Notes under the pieces: model-generated | What the model saw: the letters and a program-made list of their open reading frames with translations, nothing else | Told to the model about the DNA's origin: nothing | The model's database searches: none | Shown here: positions 9,828 through 17,236 of the stretch, one piece after another | Position numbering within the stretch: the first letter of the stretch is position 1 | Layout: every line of letters begins with the position of its first letter | Translations under genes and position numbers: made by a program | IMG/VR virus record: IMGVR_UViG_3300021247_000536 | Location: 1-64,000 of that record | DNA: 64,000 bases | Strand: one strand, 5' to 3' | DNA from: a virus

Positions 9828-10318
9828 TTCAGTAGTATTGTTGTTAATACGGCAGCAGCTGTCGCAGATGCCGCAGCAACAAATTTAACTCTTCTGTTCA
9901 ACTTGGCAATGGTATTCTTTTGATTGTTTATGATAGTATCTTTTGATGCTATCACATCTTTATAATCAGAAACTTGTTGTCGAAACAAAGAATCATTCCT
10001 AGAATATTGAGATGCAATAGAATCACATCTTACAACAAGACTATCGCAAAGAGCCACCTTGACAATTGTATCCTTAGTATTAACGTATTGAAGCACAATC
10101 TCTTTCACCTTCTTCGTTCTGTAAATGACGGTATCTCGAGGAACAATTATTGTGTCTCGAGCATGTATGGATTTCATAAGAGAATCTACTCTCGATTCGA
10201 TCTTAGATCCATTGTCATGGATAGATCCAGGAGGACTCATCTTTGTTACATTACAAATGATTCCAAGCATGGCAATGATTGTTAGCACTAGGAATACCTT
10301 ATAACTGCTCTTTGTCAT
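9824..10318 (-). CDS. Bitopic coiled-coil protein, spanin-like lysis candidate
   Basis: 164 residues. An N-terminal hydrophobic segment (residues about 8-26, VFLVLTIIAMLGIICNV) is followed by a Asp/Thr/Val-rich periplasmic-type region, a coiled coil (about 95-140), and a second hydrophobic segment at the extreme C-terminus (VKFVAAASATAAAVLTTILL). It follows the amidase and holin candidates and overlaps the next gene by 4 bases. A protein with membrane anchors at both ends and a helical middle could bridge the two membranes of a Gram-negative host in the manner of a unimolecular spanin, although no lipobox is present. Alternatives are a holin accessory protein or a tail assembly protein. Confidence 0.45.
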   Translation of the reverse strand: MTKSSYKVFLVLTIIAMLGIICNVTKMSPPGSIHDNGSKIESRVDSLMKSIHARDTIIVPRDTVIYRTKKVKEIVLQYVNTKDTIVKVALCDSLVVRCDSIASQYSRNDSLFRQQVSDYKDVIASKDTIINNQKNTIAKLNRRVKFVAAASATAAAVLTTILLK

Positions 10319-10574
10319 CTCCCTTATTATTTTGCTTCAGATACTGATATGTAGTCATCCCAAGAAGTGCGGCAACAAATGCGTAGTCGGCATAAAGTAT
10401 TGACACCATCAATGAGAAGTCTTCTTTTGAATAGGCATGTGATACCCACATAGCATGCATAGATACTACGCAAGACGTAATAGCAAAGGCGGTCAGCTTT
10501 CTAGCTGAGGCGCCCTTTGTAGTATGTTCCCACGAACTTTTTATCCAACGTGAGATGCGGCTGAGTCGTCCCAT
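10299..10574 (-). CDS. Small two-TM membrane protein, holin candidate
   Basis: 91 residues from ATG at 10574, chosen over an upstream ATG at 10619 because it follows the A-rich CTTAAA leader and gives less overlap with the amidase. Two hydrophobic segments are clear (LTAFAITSCVVSMHAMWVSHA and MVSILYADYAFVAALLGMTTY), with a basic N-terminus (RLSRISRWIKSSW) and a charged C-terminal tail. It overlaps the 3' end of the amidase gene by 34 bases and the next gene by 20. Position directly after the endolysin suggests a holin or antiholin that forms the membrane lesion. Confidence 0.5.
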   Translation of the reverse strand: MGRLSRISRWIKSSWEHTTKGASARKLTAFAITSCVVSMHAMWVSHAYSKEDFSLMVSILYADYAFVAALLGMTTYQYLKQNNKGDDKEQL

Positions 10575-11188
10575 TTTAAGCAGGCATTTGTTATTGCGTT
10601 GACAAGTTTGATTTTCCAATCATTGGTCATCATCTTCTTTACCTCAGATTCATTTGTATGGAACCCCGCTTCGATTAACACTGCCGGCATGGAGGTCTTT
10701 CTTAGGACATAGAAGTTTTCTTCCTTATCCTTATCTCCATCTAAAGCATCTTGTCTCCACTTTACAGATCCGCCAAACTCATGCTCAAGTTCAGAGATAA
10801 GCATCGTAGCAAATGCATCAGACTTTGTCTGACCTTTTGATGTATACACTGATATTCCAGACGCAGGCATCCAGCTTTCACCGTTACCTTGAGCATCAGA
10901 ATGAATTGAGATATACACAGACTTACGACCTAGGCCAATCTTATTAGCTGTAATAACTCTTTTCAGCAAAGGAACATCAAGGTCGCTTCCTCCAGTTACA
11001 TCTACAGCCTCCATGCCAATAGATGACAGGTGATATATAAGTCTTTTAGCATTGTCTCTGTTGTTCACGCCTTCGTAAAAGCGAGAACCGTCAGGAAATT
11101 TTGGAGAATACTTACCATCTTTAGACTGGTTAACTCCATTGATAACTCCTCCGTGACCAGGGTCTACAATAAATAACGTTGAACTCAT
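10541..11188 (-). CDS. N-acetylmuramoyl-L-alanine amidase (endolysin)
   Basis: 215 residues, a single Amidase_3 domain. It cleaves the bond between muramic acid and L-alanine in peptidoglycan. The zinc ligands are visible: VDPGHGG (His12), Glu39 in RFYEGVNN, SIHSDA (His96), and the catalytic Glu near residue 178 in VLIEAGFHTN. There is no signal peptide and no cell-wall-binding domain, so release needs a holin, and candidates flank it on both sides. It overlaps the upstream holin candidate by 4 bases (ATGA). Length and motifs are complete for the family. Confidence 0.92.
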   Translation of the reverse strand: MSSTLFIVDPGHGGVINGVNQSKDGKYSPKFPDGSRFYEGVNNRDNAKRLIYHLSSIGMEAVDVTGGSDLDVPLLKRVITANKIGLGRKSVYISIHSDAQGNGESWMPASGISVYTSKGQTKSDAFATMLISELEHEFGGSVKWRQDALDGDKDKEENFYVLRKTSMPAVLIEAGFHTNESEVKKMMTNDWKIKLVNAITNACLKWDDSAASHVG

Positions 11189-11430
11189 TGTTTCTTTTCT
11201 TTGTTTTTCTTACTGTGATGCGTCTTCCAAACTCCATAACACGTAAAGATACCAGCTAACATTGCCGCTGTCCATGCGCCCATCTGAAATAGTTGCATGA
11301 ACACTAATGGTATGTGAGTTTCATTCTGAGTTACTTGAAGCATTAGCGCACCAATAACATGTGCGCCAGACAAGGCAAACCCAACGTAGGGGTGGTTTCC
11401 TAAATAATTCTCCATTCTGTCTATGGTCAT
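11185..11430 (-). CDS. Small membrane protein, holin candidate
   Basis: 81 residues from the ATG at 11430, preferred because it follows an A-rich leader (TTGAAACAAAA) right after the stop of the upstream gene; an in-frame ATG at 11454 would overlap that gene. Two hydrophobic helices are seen (YVGFALSGAHVIGALMLQVT and FMQLFQMGAWTAAMLAGIFT) and the C-terminus is strongly basic (KTHHSKKNKEKKQ), as in many holins. It precedes the amidase with a 4-base overlap. It most likely controls endolysin release. With another two-helix protein after the amidase, one may be holin and the other antiholin. Confidence 0.6.
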   Translation of the reverse strand: MTIDRMENYLGNHPYVGFALSGAHVIGALMLQVTQNETHIPLVFMQLFQMGAWTAAMLAGIFTCYGVWKTHHSKKNKEKKQ

Positions 11431-11441
11431 TTTTGTTTCAA

Positions 11442-12236
11442 TTAATAATCCCATCGGCCAATGTATTCCCTAAAGTCGTTCTTTTCCCCGTCACTCATTT
11501 TGGAAACACGTGTAGCCACCCTATGCCATGATCCATTATAACCTTCCTTATCCAATCGAGATGTGTATATTCTCCATAGATTAGAATACATCTGAGGGTT
11601 TTCTGTCATGAGCGCTCTTGATGCAGCTTCGCAAACATAGTCAACAACAGCCTGCTTGAAAATAGGAGGTATGAATGGCGTGTCTCCAAGGTTTGCAGAT
11701 ATACCAGAGAATCGCACATGGAGCATATCAAACTTACGAACAGAAGACGACACCATTATCGATCCATTCTCTACGTTGTAGTAGTGAAGATTGCTCGCAG
11801 GGTTCTCGTCGTTTCTTATTAGAAGATCTCCATATGGCTGAGTCTGGCTATATGTTCTTCCGTTTATAAAGAACGGGTCTGGAGATTTATCTCCGCGATT
11901 CTTTGCAACGACACGACCTCCCTTTGTAAAGTAGTTTCTTTTGTGCCACAACTTAGTCATTGACCCTGGCTCACATATAGATCCGCTATATGCGTAAACT
12001 TCTTTTACGTTAAATGTTCCAGCTGGAAGATCTACAGTAAGAGACTCTTTGTCAATTACAAGATCTTCTCTTCTTTCAAAGAATAGTGTGTCAAATGAAA
12101 GTTCTTGAAGGCATTCTTGTATTTGGCTTAGGTACCATCCGTGGAATAGTTTCTTACCTTCACGGTCTCCCATATTTATGAGCACATCTTGTAGGATGTT
12201 CTCAGGGCTTAGCATGTCATGTCTTGAGAAATCCAT
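11442..12236 (-). CDS. Tail ring / tail tubular-like protein
   Basis: 264 residues. The N-terminus (SPENILQDVLINMGDREGKKLFHGWYLSQIQECLQELSFDT) resembles the helical start of P22 gp4/T7 gp11-type and crAss-like ring proteins that stack under the portal. The middle is beta-rich (DLPAGTFNVKEVYAYSG) and the C-terminus is again helical with a YVCEAASRALM segment. It is the third of three adjacent genes of similar size and layout between the capsid and lysis genes. It probably forms part of the connector ring. Assignment is by similarity of pattern and position. Confidence 0.6.
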   Translation of the reverse strand: MDFSRHDMLSPENILQDVLINMGDREGKKLFHGWYLSQIQECLQELSFDTLFFERREDLVIDKESLTVDLPAGTFNVKEVYAYSGSICEPGSMTKLWHKRNYFTKGGRVVAKNRGDKSPDPFFINGRTYSQTQPYGDLLIRNDENPASNLHYYNVENGSIMVSSSVRKFDMLHVRFSGISANLGDTPFIPPIFKQAVVDYVCEAASRALMTENPQMYSNLWRIYTSRLDKEGYNGSWHRVATRVSKMSDGEKNDFREYIGRWDY

Positions 12237-12238
12237 CT

Positions 12239-12961
12239 TTATTCAGCTTGTTGTTGGTTTACGCTTGCTACCTTTTGAGTAGGTACTGCGCCTTGGTTTG
12301 CATTTGGATCGTCACCAGTATTTTGTCTCTGACTTGGCACAAGTAGAATGAATCGTCCAAGATCAAGACACTGCCGGCGGAGGATGTCGATAAGCTCTTC
12401 CGGAAATTCGAAAGGAGCGTCAATGTCAATCTCTGTCACTGGCTTTATTGTTGAGTAGATACCAAACTCCACATTAGGCACGTTGATATTTTCGATGCCA
12501 AGATAGTTCACGTAATTACCTGTACGAAAGAAGTATGGTCTTGACGGAGCTGGCATTGTGTATGGACTCCACGATAGAAGTCTTGATTCAGATGGAGATG
12601 TTCTTTCAAATCTAAGCTTGGTGAATCTAGGAGGACACCCAGGACCACCATCAGATTCATAAGCAATATATTCTATACCTCCGTCTTTATCAAAATCAAA
12701 TATGCTTGCTGGCAACTCAGAGTATTTTCTTCCAGCTACTATCGCAGTTTGTTGCGTAGTGGTTGGTTCAACAACAGGAACTTGTGGCCATATTGTAAGA
12801 TAAGCCCCAGAATCTCTTTTGTCAATATGCTGAGATAGTATTCTGTTTGACAACGTAATAACCCAGAACGCAACATGCGATGGCTGGATCTCTCGGTCAT
12901 CGATAGTCTGCTTCAGAGAGACAATTATGTCGTCTACTATTTGTCTTAACGGTGTTGCCAT
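12239..12961 (-). CDS. Connector or ring protein candidate
   Basis: 240 residues, start overlapping the previous gene by one base. An N-terminal helix (LRQIVDDIIVSLKQTIDD) leads into a beta-rich region (YFFRTGNYVNYLGIENINVP) and a C-terminal helix (FPEELIDILRRQCLDLGRFIL) with a Gln/Asn-rich tail. The same helix-sheet-helix pattern is seen in the genes on either side. Together the three probably form the stack of connector rings between portal and tail. No motif identifies which ring it is. Confidence 0.55.
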   Translation of the reverse strand: MATPLRQIVDDIIVSLKQTIDDREIQPSHVAFWVITLSNRILSQHIDKRDSGAYLTIWPQVPVVEPTTTQQTAIVAGRKYSELPASIFDFDKDGGIEYIAYESDGGPGCPPRFTKLRFERTSPSESRLLSWSPYTMPAPSRPYFFRTGNYVNYLGIENINVPNVEFGIYSTIKPVTEIDIDAPFEFPEELIDILRRQCLDLGRFILLVPSQRQNTGDDPNANQGAVPTQKVASVNQQQAE

Positions 12962-13728
12962 TACTGAGTAAGTGTAGCGATGATTGTGCGTATATCAGCC
13001 TGCGTAACCGTATATGCATTCGTCTGATCTCCCTGTTTGAATGATATGAAGTTGACAAGCTTGTCGACAATCATGTCAGTCAGTAGTTCTGGAAACTCTA
13101 TTGAATCGTTTACCGAAGTCGGCATTTCAGGATACTTCAAATATCGAACACCAATAAGCTTGCGAGGAACAGAAGGTCTTATCTCTATTTCGAAATCTCC
13201 AGCAGGATTATATGTTGTAGACGTATAGTTTGCAAAGTCAAGGTATGCATACTGCTTGAATCCATTTGTAAGAGTCACATTGCCGGGCATGAAGATGTTC
13301 TTCTGGTTAATGTTCCACTGTTCAAATGTCTGACGTCCAGCCGAATACTCAGAAGATTTGAACGATAGATCCAAACGAACTTTTGATTGAGCGCCAGTAA
13401 TAGTAGGATCTATTGTTCCTGGCTGGATAGTTGTAGCCTCTGGATGAATGCTAAGTATCGTCCAAAGCTTCTCACCTGATAGATCGGCAGAGTTGTATGA
13501 GAATCGAGAGTAATTGTTTGTTTGCCAAATGCGAACCTTAACAAGCTCCTTCAGTGCTTCTGCCGGAGCTTTAGTGTCAGCGAACGCGCTGTTGATTATC
13601 GAAACAATAAACTCTATTGCATACGCAAGCCCAGGCTGATAGTCGCGATCAAAACGGTAGCGATCACTTCCTTCGGCATCGAGCATGGACTCTGCTCTTG
13701 AAATTACATCAGATACGAGTATTGGCAT
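12961..13728 (-). CDS. Connector or ring protein candidate
   Basis: 255 residues. It has an N-terminal helical part (LVSDVISRAESMLDAEGSDRY), a beta-rich middle, and a C-terminal helix (FPELLTDMIVDKLVNFISFKQ). The FPELLTDMI segment parallels FPEELIDIL in the neighbouring gene, suggesting that the two are distant paralogues. It is the first gene after a strong terminator at 13743-13779, so its expression needs read-through or a promoter I do not see. Confidence 0.55.
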   Translation of the reverse strand: MPILVSDVISRAESMLDAEGSDRYRFDRDYQPGLAYAIEFIVSIINSAFADTKAPAEALKELVKVRIWQTNNYSRFSYNSADLSGEKLWTILSIHPEATTIQPGTIDPTITGAQSKVRLDLSFKSSEYSAGRQTFEQWNINQKNIFMPGNVTLTNGFKQYAYLDFANYTSTTYNPAGDFEIEIRPSVPRKLIGVRYLKYPEMPTSVNDSIEFPELLTDMIVDKLVNFISFKQGDQTNAYTVTQADIRTIIATLTQ

Positions 13729-13742
13729 GGCGATGTAAAGTT

Positions 13743-13779
13743 AATAAAAAAGGCCGGCTATTTTACTAGTCGGCCTTTA
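13743..13779 (-). terminator. Intrinsic terminator after the post-capsid gene
   Basis: On the minus strand AAAGGCCG pairs with CGGCCTTT across a 14-base loop and runs into TTTATT. An A-run on the other side makes it possibly bidirectional. It lies directly downstream of the gene ending at 13785 and would limit transcripts into the ring-protein genes. Confidence 0.8.
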
Positions 13780-13784
13780 TTTTT

Positions 13785-14558
13785 TTATGCGCCTGTTGGT
13801 GCGGAAGAGATGTATTTCTCTTTTGTGCTTTCGGCCACAATTTTTCTTGTAGCTTCAGACTCTGCATGCAATTCCTGATCAAGCATTTTATCCATGATCT
13901 CAATACGCATGTACTCTACGTCTTGAGTTACTTGAACTCCGTAAGCTAATGCGTTTTGAGCAACCTGAACTGGAGTCCAAGCATTTACAGCGCCAGCAAA
14001 TCTTGCTCGTCTGTTTGCACGCTTAATCTTTTCAGGATCAGCATTTAGCATCATCTTCTTTGTAATTACGCCAGACTTAAAGTCAGGATGGTTTTCAATC
14101 CACTTCTGCTCTTCTTTGCTGTATGATGTGTAAGCAGAAAGGATAATGTAGTTTGTCTCTCTTCCAGTGCCTGGTGTTGGCAAACTAGATTGATACTCAA
14201 ACAAGATAGGACCGTTAGGAGGAAGCGGATATTCGACACCTCCTACCTTGGCCGTGTTAAGTACTCGGCAATATTGATAACAAAAATATGTCGCTCCGTT
14301 CTGATCGTAATCTTCTGGAGAGAACTCTTTCTTGTCTTTGTTGTTTGCAATTGCAGGTCCAGCCGATGACTGTACCGCATCTCTGATTGCTTCAGCAAGT
14401 TCTTTTGTGTCCGACTTCGATGACTGAGCAGAAAGTTTCGCCTCTAGCTCTTCGAGTCGTTTCATCATTGCAGCATTCTGTTCTTCGAGAATTTCTGCCT
14501 TTGTTTTTTTTACCGGTTCGTCTTTTTGACCTGATCCTTTGATTGTACCTTCTGACAT
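13785..14558 (-). CDS. Virion-associated protein downstream of capsid gene
   Basis: 257 residues, family not recognised. Residues 15-75 are a charged coiled coil (KKTKAEILEEQNAAMMKRLEELEAKL). A globular part with many Tyr and Pro follows (YFCYQYCRVLN, YPLPPNGPILFEYQSS), then a helical Lys/Arg/Ala region. It is bracketed by two terminators (13743-13779 and 14586-14612), so it forms its own transcription step after the capsid gene. Position suggests a head component such as an auxiliary capsid or head-tail protein. Confidence 0.5.
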   Translation of the reverse strand: MSEGTIKGSGQKDEPVKKTKAEILEEQNAAMMKRLEELEAKLSAQSSKSDTKELAEAIRDAVQSSAGPAIANNKDKKEFSPEDYDQNGATYFCYQYCRVLNTAKVGGVEYPLPPNGPILFEYQSSLPTPGTGRETNYIILSAYTSYSKEEQKWIENHPDFKSGVITKKMMLNADPEKIKRANRRARFAGAVNAWTPVQVAQNALAYGVQVTQDVEYMRIEIMDKMLDQELHAESEATRKIVAESTKEKYISSAPTGA

Positions 14559-14585
14559 GTTACTTTTTTTACGTTATTAAATAAA

Positions 14586-14612
14586 CCCTCCCCAGGTATT
14601 CTCCGGGGAGGG
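14586..14612 (-). terminator. Strong terminator after the major capsid gene
   Basis: CCCTCCCC (14586-14593) pairs perfectly with GGGGAGGG (14605-14612) around an 11-base loop, followed on the minus strand by TTTATTT. It lies just after the capsid stop codon at 14630 and likely sets a high capsid to downstream transcript ratio. Confidence 0.88.
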
Positions 14613-14629
14613 ATTTGATTGAACTACGA

Positions 14630-15925
14630 CTAGATTACGTCGATAGTGAATGAACCGATTGGGTTGAAGAACTTCAATCCAAGGTTAGCTCCACACCAGT
14701 AATCCTTGTATTCCTCACGAGTACCGTTAGGTCCAAGCATGAGTGTACCGCCTTGCTCAACAGCTGGAAGACCCTGCATAACAACAGGCTTAACCATGTC
14801 AAGATCGACAACGAAGATCTTGTTAGCGAAGCTAGTTGGGAACAGAGAAGGTTCCTGAAGAAGCATTGTTGGAACGTTTACAAACTCAAGGCCTCCGAAC
14901 TTGAATGAGTCAAGGTTCAAATCTGCAACTTTATCAGATGGAGCGTAACGCACCAACTGAGCTTTGTAGATCTTGTTCACCTCATTGATAAGACGTGGAG
15001 GAGCGATGATGAAACGACGGCCAGTTTCTGACTTGTAGTCAGTTGCAAAAGCCAATGCTTCGAACGCAGCCTGAAGACCAGCGATAGTTGTTGTAGCAGA
15101 ACCAGCACCAGCAGCAGTCATCAATGGGAAGATACCGCCCATTGCTTTTCCTGGGATACCAGCAGCTGTAGCAAACTCACCACGAGTTCCGTTGATGAAC
15201 GAAGCAAACAAGTCCCAACGGATCTGCTTGATAACTTCTTCAACATCCTTCATCAAGTAGTCTGTAGTGCCAAGGTTCTGGAACTTCAACAATTCCACGC
15301 GACCCCACTGACGAGCACGCAAGAAACGCTGAACGTAGTTGTAACGCTCAATTGTGTTCAAACGCTGGTAGGTAGAGAAAGTGTTCTGGCTGTCAGCACG
15401 GAATGTTGACATTGGAACAAGAGTTTCTCCAGCTAAAATTGCCGGCAAGCTAACTCCAGTTTGTGATGTAATTGTCATCACACCTGTTGTGGTGTTAAGA
15501 GCAGTTACAATACCCTTTGTATTGTTAGCGTCGTTATAACAAACAACGTAATCAAGAGTTACAAACGGAATAGACGCAGCCGTAATTGTTACAGTTTGAG
15601 ATCCAACGGTAGCAGGAGCAACAGCTACTGCAGCAGCGCCTCCAAGAGGAGCGATTGTAAGCGGTGTACGGCCAAAAGGCTGTTCGCGCCAGTAGTATTC
15701 ATCGGAAGGAACCGACTCCATTGGCTGCTCAAACAGAAGCTTTAGGATGTTGTACTTAGCAGGAGCTGCATCGATGATGGTCTCCTGGAGGGCGCGACGG
15801 ATTAAGTCCGTTTCAGAAGCTCCGTATGCAGAGTTTGTTGCATAGTCAGAACCAAGTGCGTTGGCGAAGAGGGCGTTACCATATGGTGAACCGCCTAGGC
15901 CGGGTTGATAAACTGTAGTTGACAT
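14630..15925 (-). CDS. Major capsid protein
   Basis: 431 residues. The pattern fits HK97-fold capsid proteins of crAss-like and related podoviruses: N-terminal arm (YQPGLGGSPYGNALFANALG), helix with RRALQETIIDAAPAKYNILKLL, and a C-terminal part with DYWCGANLGLKFFNP. Residues about 95-165 form a Val/Thr/Ala-rich insertion (TVTITAASIPFVTLDYVVCY, then TTTGVMTITS) that looks like a small beta domain on the capsid surface. It follows the scaffold gene by 30 bases and is followed by the strongest terminator in the operon, both expected for the most abundant virion protein. No separate protease gene is seen next to it. Confidence 0.8.
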   Translation of the reverse strand: MSTTVYQPGLGGSPYGNALFANALGSDYATNSAYGASETDLIRRALQETIIDAAPAKYNILKLLFEQPMESVPSDEYYWREQPFGRTPLTIAPLGGAAAVAVAPATVGSQTVTITAASIPFVTLDYVVCYNDANNTKGIVTALNTTTGVMTITSQTGVSLPAILAGETLVPMSTFRADSQNTFSTYQRLNTIERYNYVQRFLRARQWGRVELLKFQNLGTTDYLMKDVEEVIKQIRWDLFASFINGTRGEFATAAGIPGKAMGGIFPLMTAAGAGSATTTIAGLQAAFEALAFATDYKSETGRRFIIAPPRLINEVNKIYKAQLVRYAPSDKVADLNLDSFKFGGLEFVNVPTMLLQEPSLFPTSFANKIFVVDLDMVKPVVMQGLPAVEQGGTLMLGPNGTREEYKDYWCGANLGLKFFNPIGSFTIDVI

Positions 15926-15955
15926 TTGTGTATTTGTTAATGGTTTCGGATTGGA

Positions 15956-17185
15956 TTATCCTCCATACACCGATTTGTTTCCGGTGATGTTCTTTAGGAG
16001 GTTGAGCTGGAACTCAGCTTCCGGAGATACCTTTTGACCTGAACCATTATGACCTGGAGCCTGGGCCGGATTAGGGTTGCCACGCTGAACGAAAGCCTCA
16101 GTTGTTTTTGACTCTGCCTGTTGCGAAACTCTCTTGACTAACACATCAATGATCGTCTGACCATGCTGTGCCAATGCCAAGCGAGATGCCGCGTCTGGAA
16201 GGAGCGTACCGTCGCTATTGAAAAAGGTAGAGGCAATAGGTGTGCGTGCCAATGGCTGCAAGTTCTTAAGCTGAGTTTCAATTTCAATCAGCTTAGTCTT
16301 GTCAGTAAAGAAAGGCAACGACTCCTGAATGCGGGACATTGAAGAAGAGACTGATGCGTCGAAAGATTCTTTCATCTTTCGGGCATTGTCAACTTCATTT
16401 TTAATGGCCGCATCGCGTACCATCTTCGTAGAGGCGAACTTATCCTTGGCTGCATCAATAGCAATCTGGAGTTCTCTCGAAGGGTTATCAATTTCCTCCA
16501 ACTCTTCTGGACTGAATCTGTCTTTGAAGTATTCGGAAACCAATGATTTTACATCCTGTTTTTCAACAGGCTTTGAATAATCTATTTGAGATTTATTGGC
16601 AACAAGATCTTTCCATTCGCGACCTTCAACTTCAGCAAGAAGAACTTGCTTAGCGTCTTCAGAAAGAACTTCAAGTGTCCCAATAACATCTTTGTATTGT
16701 TTATCAAGTTCAGAAAACTTTTGAGAGTCAGCACGCCAGTTCTTGATCGTCTTTGATTTCTCAATAAGATCTTGAGGCGTCTTAATTTCAAAACCGAAAT
16801 CATCTTTGATGGCTGCAAATGCAGCATCAAATGTTTCAATCTTTTGAGGAGCAGCATTGTTGCCCTTTGCAATCTTGATTGAACCTAGTCCGGTTTCAAT
16901 TTCTTCAAACTCTTCAGCTGTTGTAGTGGTTGCGGCTGGCGCTGCAGGGGCAGCCTGTTGTTGGCTTTCTGGAGCTTTTTGTTGCTGCTGTTGTTGTGCT
17001 GCTGCCTGATTCTCCGCTACCTTTGCTGCTAGTTCTTGAGCAGCTTTTGACTTACCTCCAAACAATGCCGCTGTTGCTGCTGCCTGACTAGAGAAAGCTG
17101 GCGTTGGCTGATCGTTATTAGGCGCACCATTTCCTGCCGGCTGTTGAGCCGGATTCTGTTGACTTTGAACCTGTGTGTTTTCCAT
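15956..17185 (-). CDS. Scaffolding protein
   Basis: 409 residues from ATG at 17185. An in-frame TTG farther upstream is rejected because it is part of the promoter -7 element (17204-17211). The first 130 residues are Gln, Ala, Asn and Pro-rich with poly-Gln (AAAQQQQQQKAPESQQQ). The rest is highly charged and helical with coiled-coil character. A low-complexity, highly helical acidic protein encoded between portal and capsid is the usual scaffold, which is lost or cleaved at maturation. It has its own promoter with a leader of about 12 bases. Confidence 0.75.
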   Translation of the reverse strand: MENTQVQSQQNPAQQPAGNGAPNNDQPTPAFSSQAAATAALFGGKSKAAQELAAKVAENQAAAQQQQQQKAPESQQQAAPAAPAATTTTAEEFEEIETGLGSIKIAKGNNAAPQKIETFDAAFAAIKDDFGFEIKTPQDLIEKSKTIKNWRADSQKFSELDKQYKDVIGTLEVLSEDAKQVLLAEVEGREWKDLVANKSQIDYSKPVEKQDVKSLVSEYFKDRFSPEELEEIDNPSRELQIAIDAAKDKFASTKMVRDAAIKNEVDNARKMKESFDASVSSSMSRIQESLPFFTDKTKLIEIETQLKNLQPLARTPIASTFFNSDGTLLPDAASRLALAQHGQTIIDVLVKRVSQQAESKTTEAFVQRGNPNPAQAPGHNGSGQKVSPEAEFQLNLLKNITGNKSVYGG

Positions 17186-17203
17186 GTCTATAACTTGATT
17201 TCG

Positions 17204-17236
17204 CAAATTTATTAATTAAATTCTATTACTGCAAAA
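17204..17236 (-). promoter_or_regulatory. Bacteroidota-type promoter for scaffold and capsid
   Basis: On the minus strand a TTTTG element is followed 20 bases later by TAAATTTG (plus coordinates 17204-17211), a match to the Bacteroidota -7 consensus TAnnTTTG. The -33 element lies in an inverted repeat GCAAAA-TTA-TTTTGC (17231-17245). It sits in the only sizeable gap between portal and scaffold. Confidence 0.75.
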
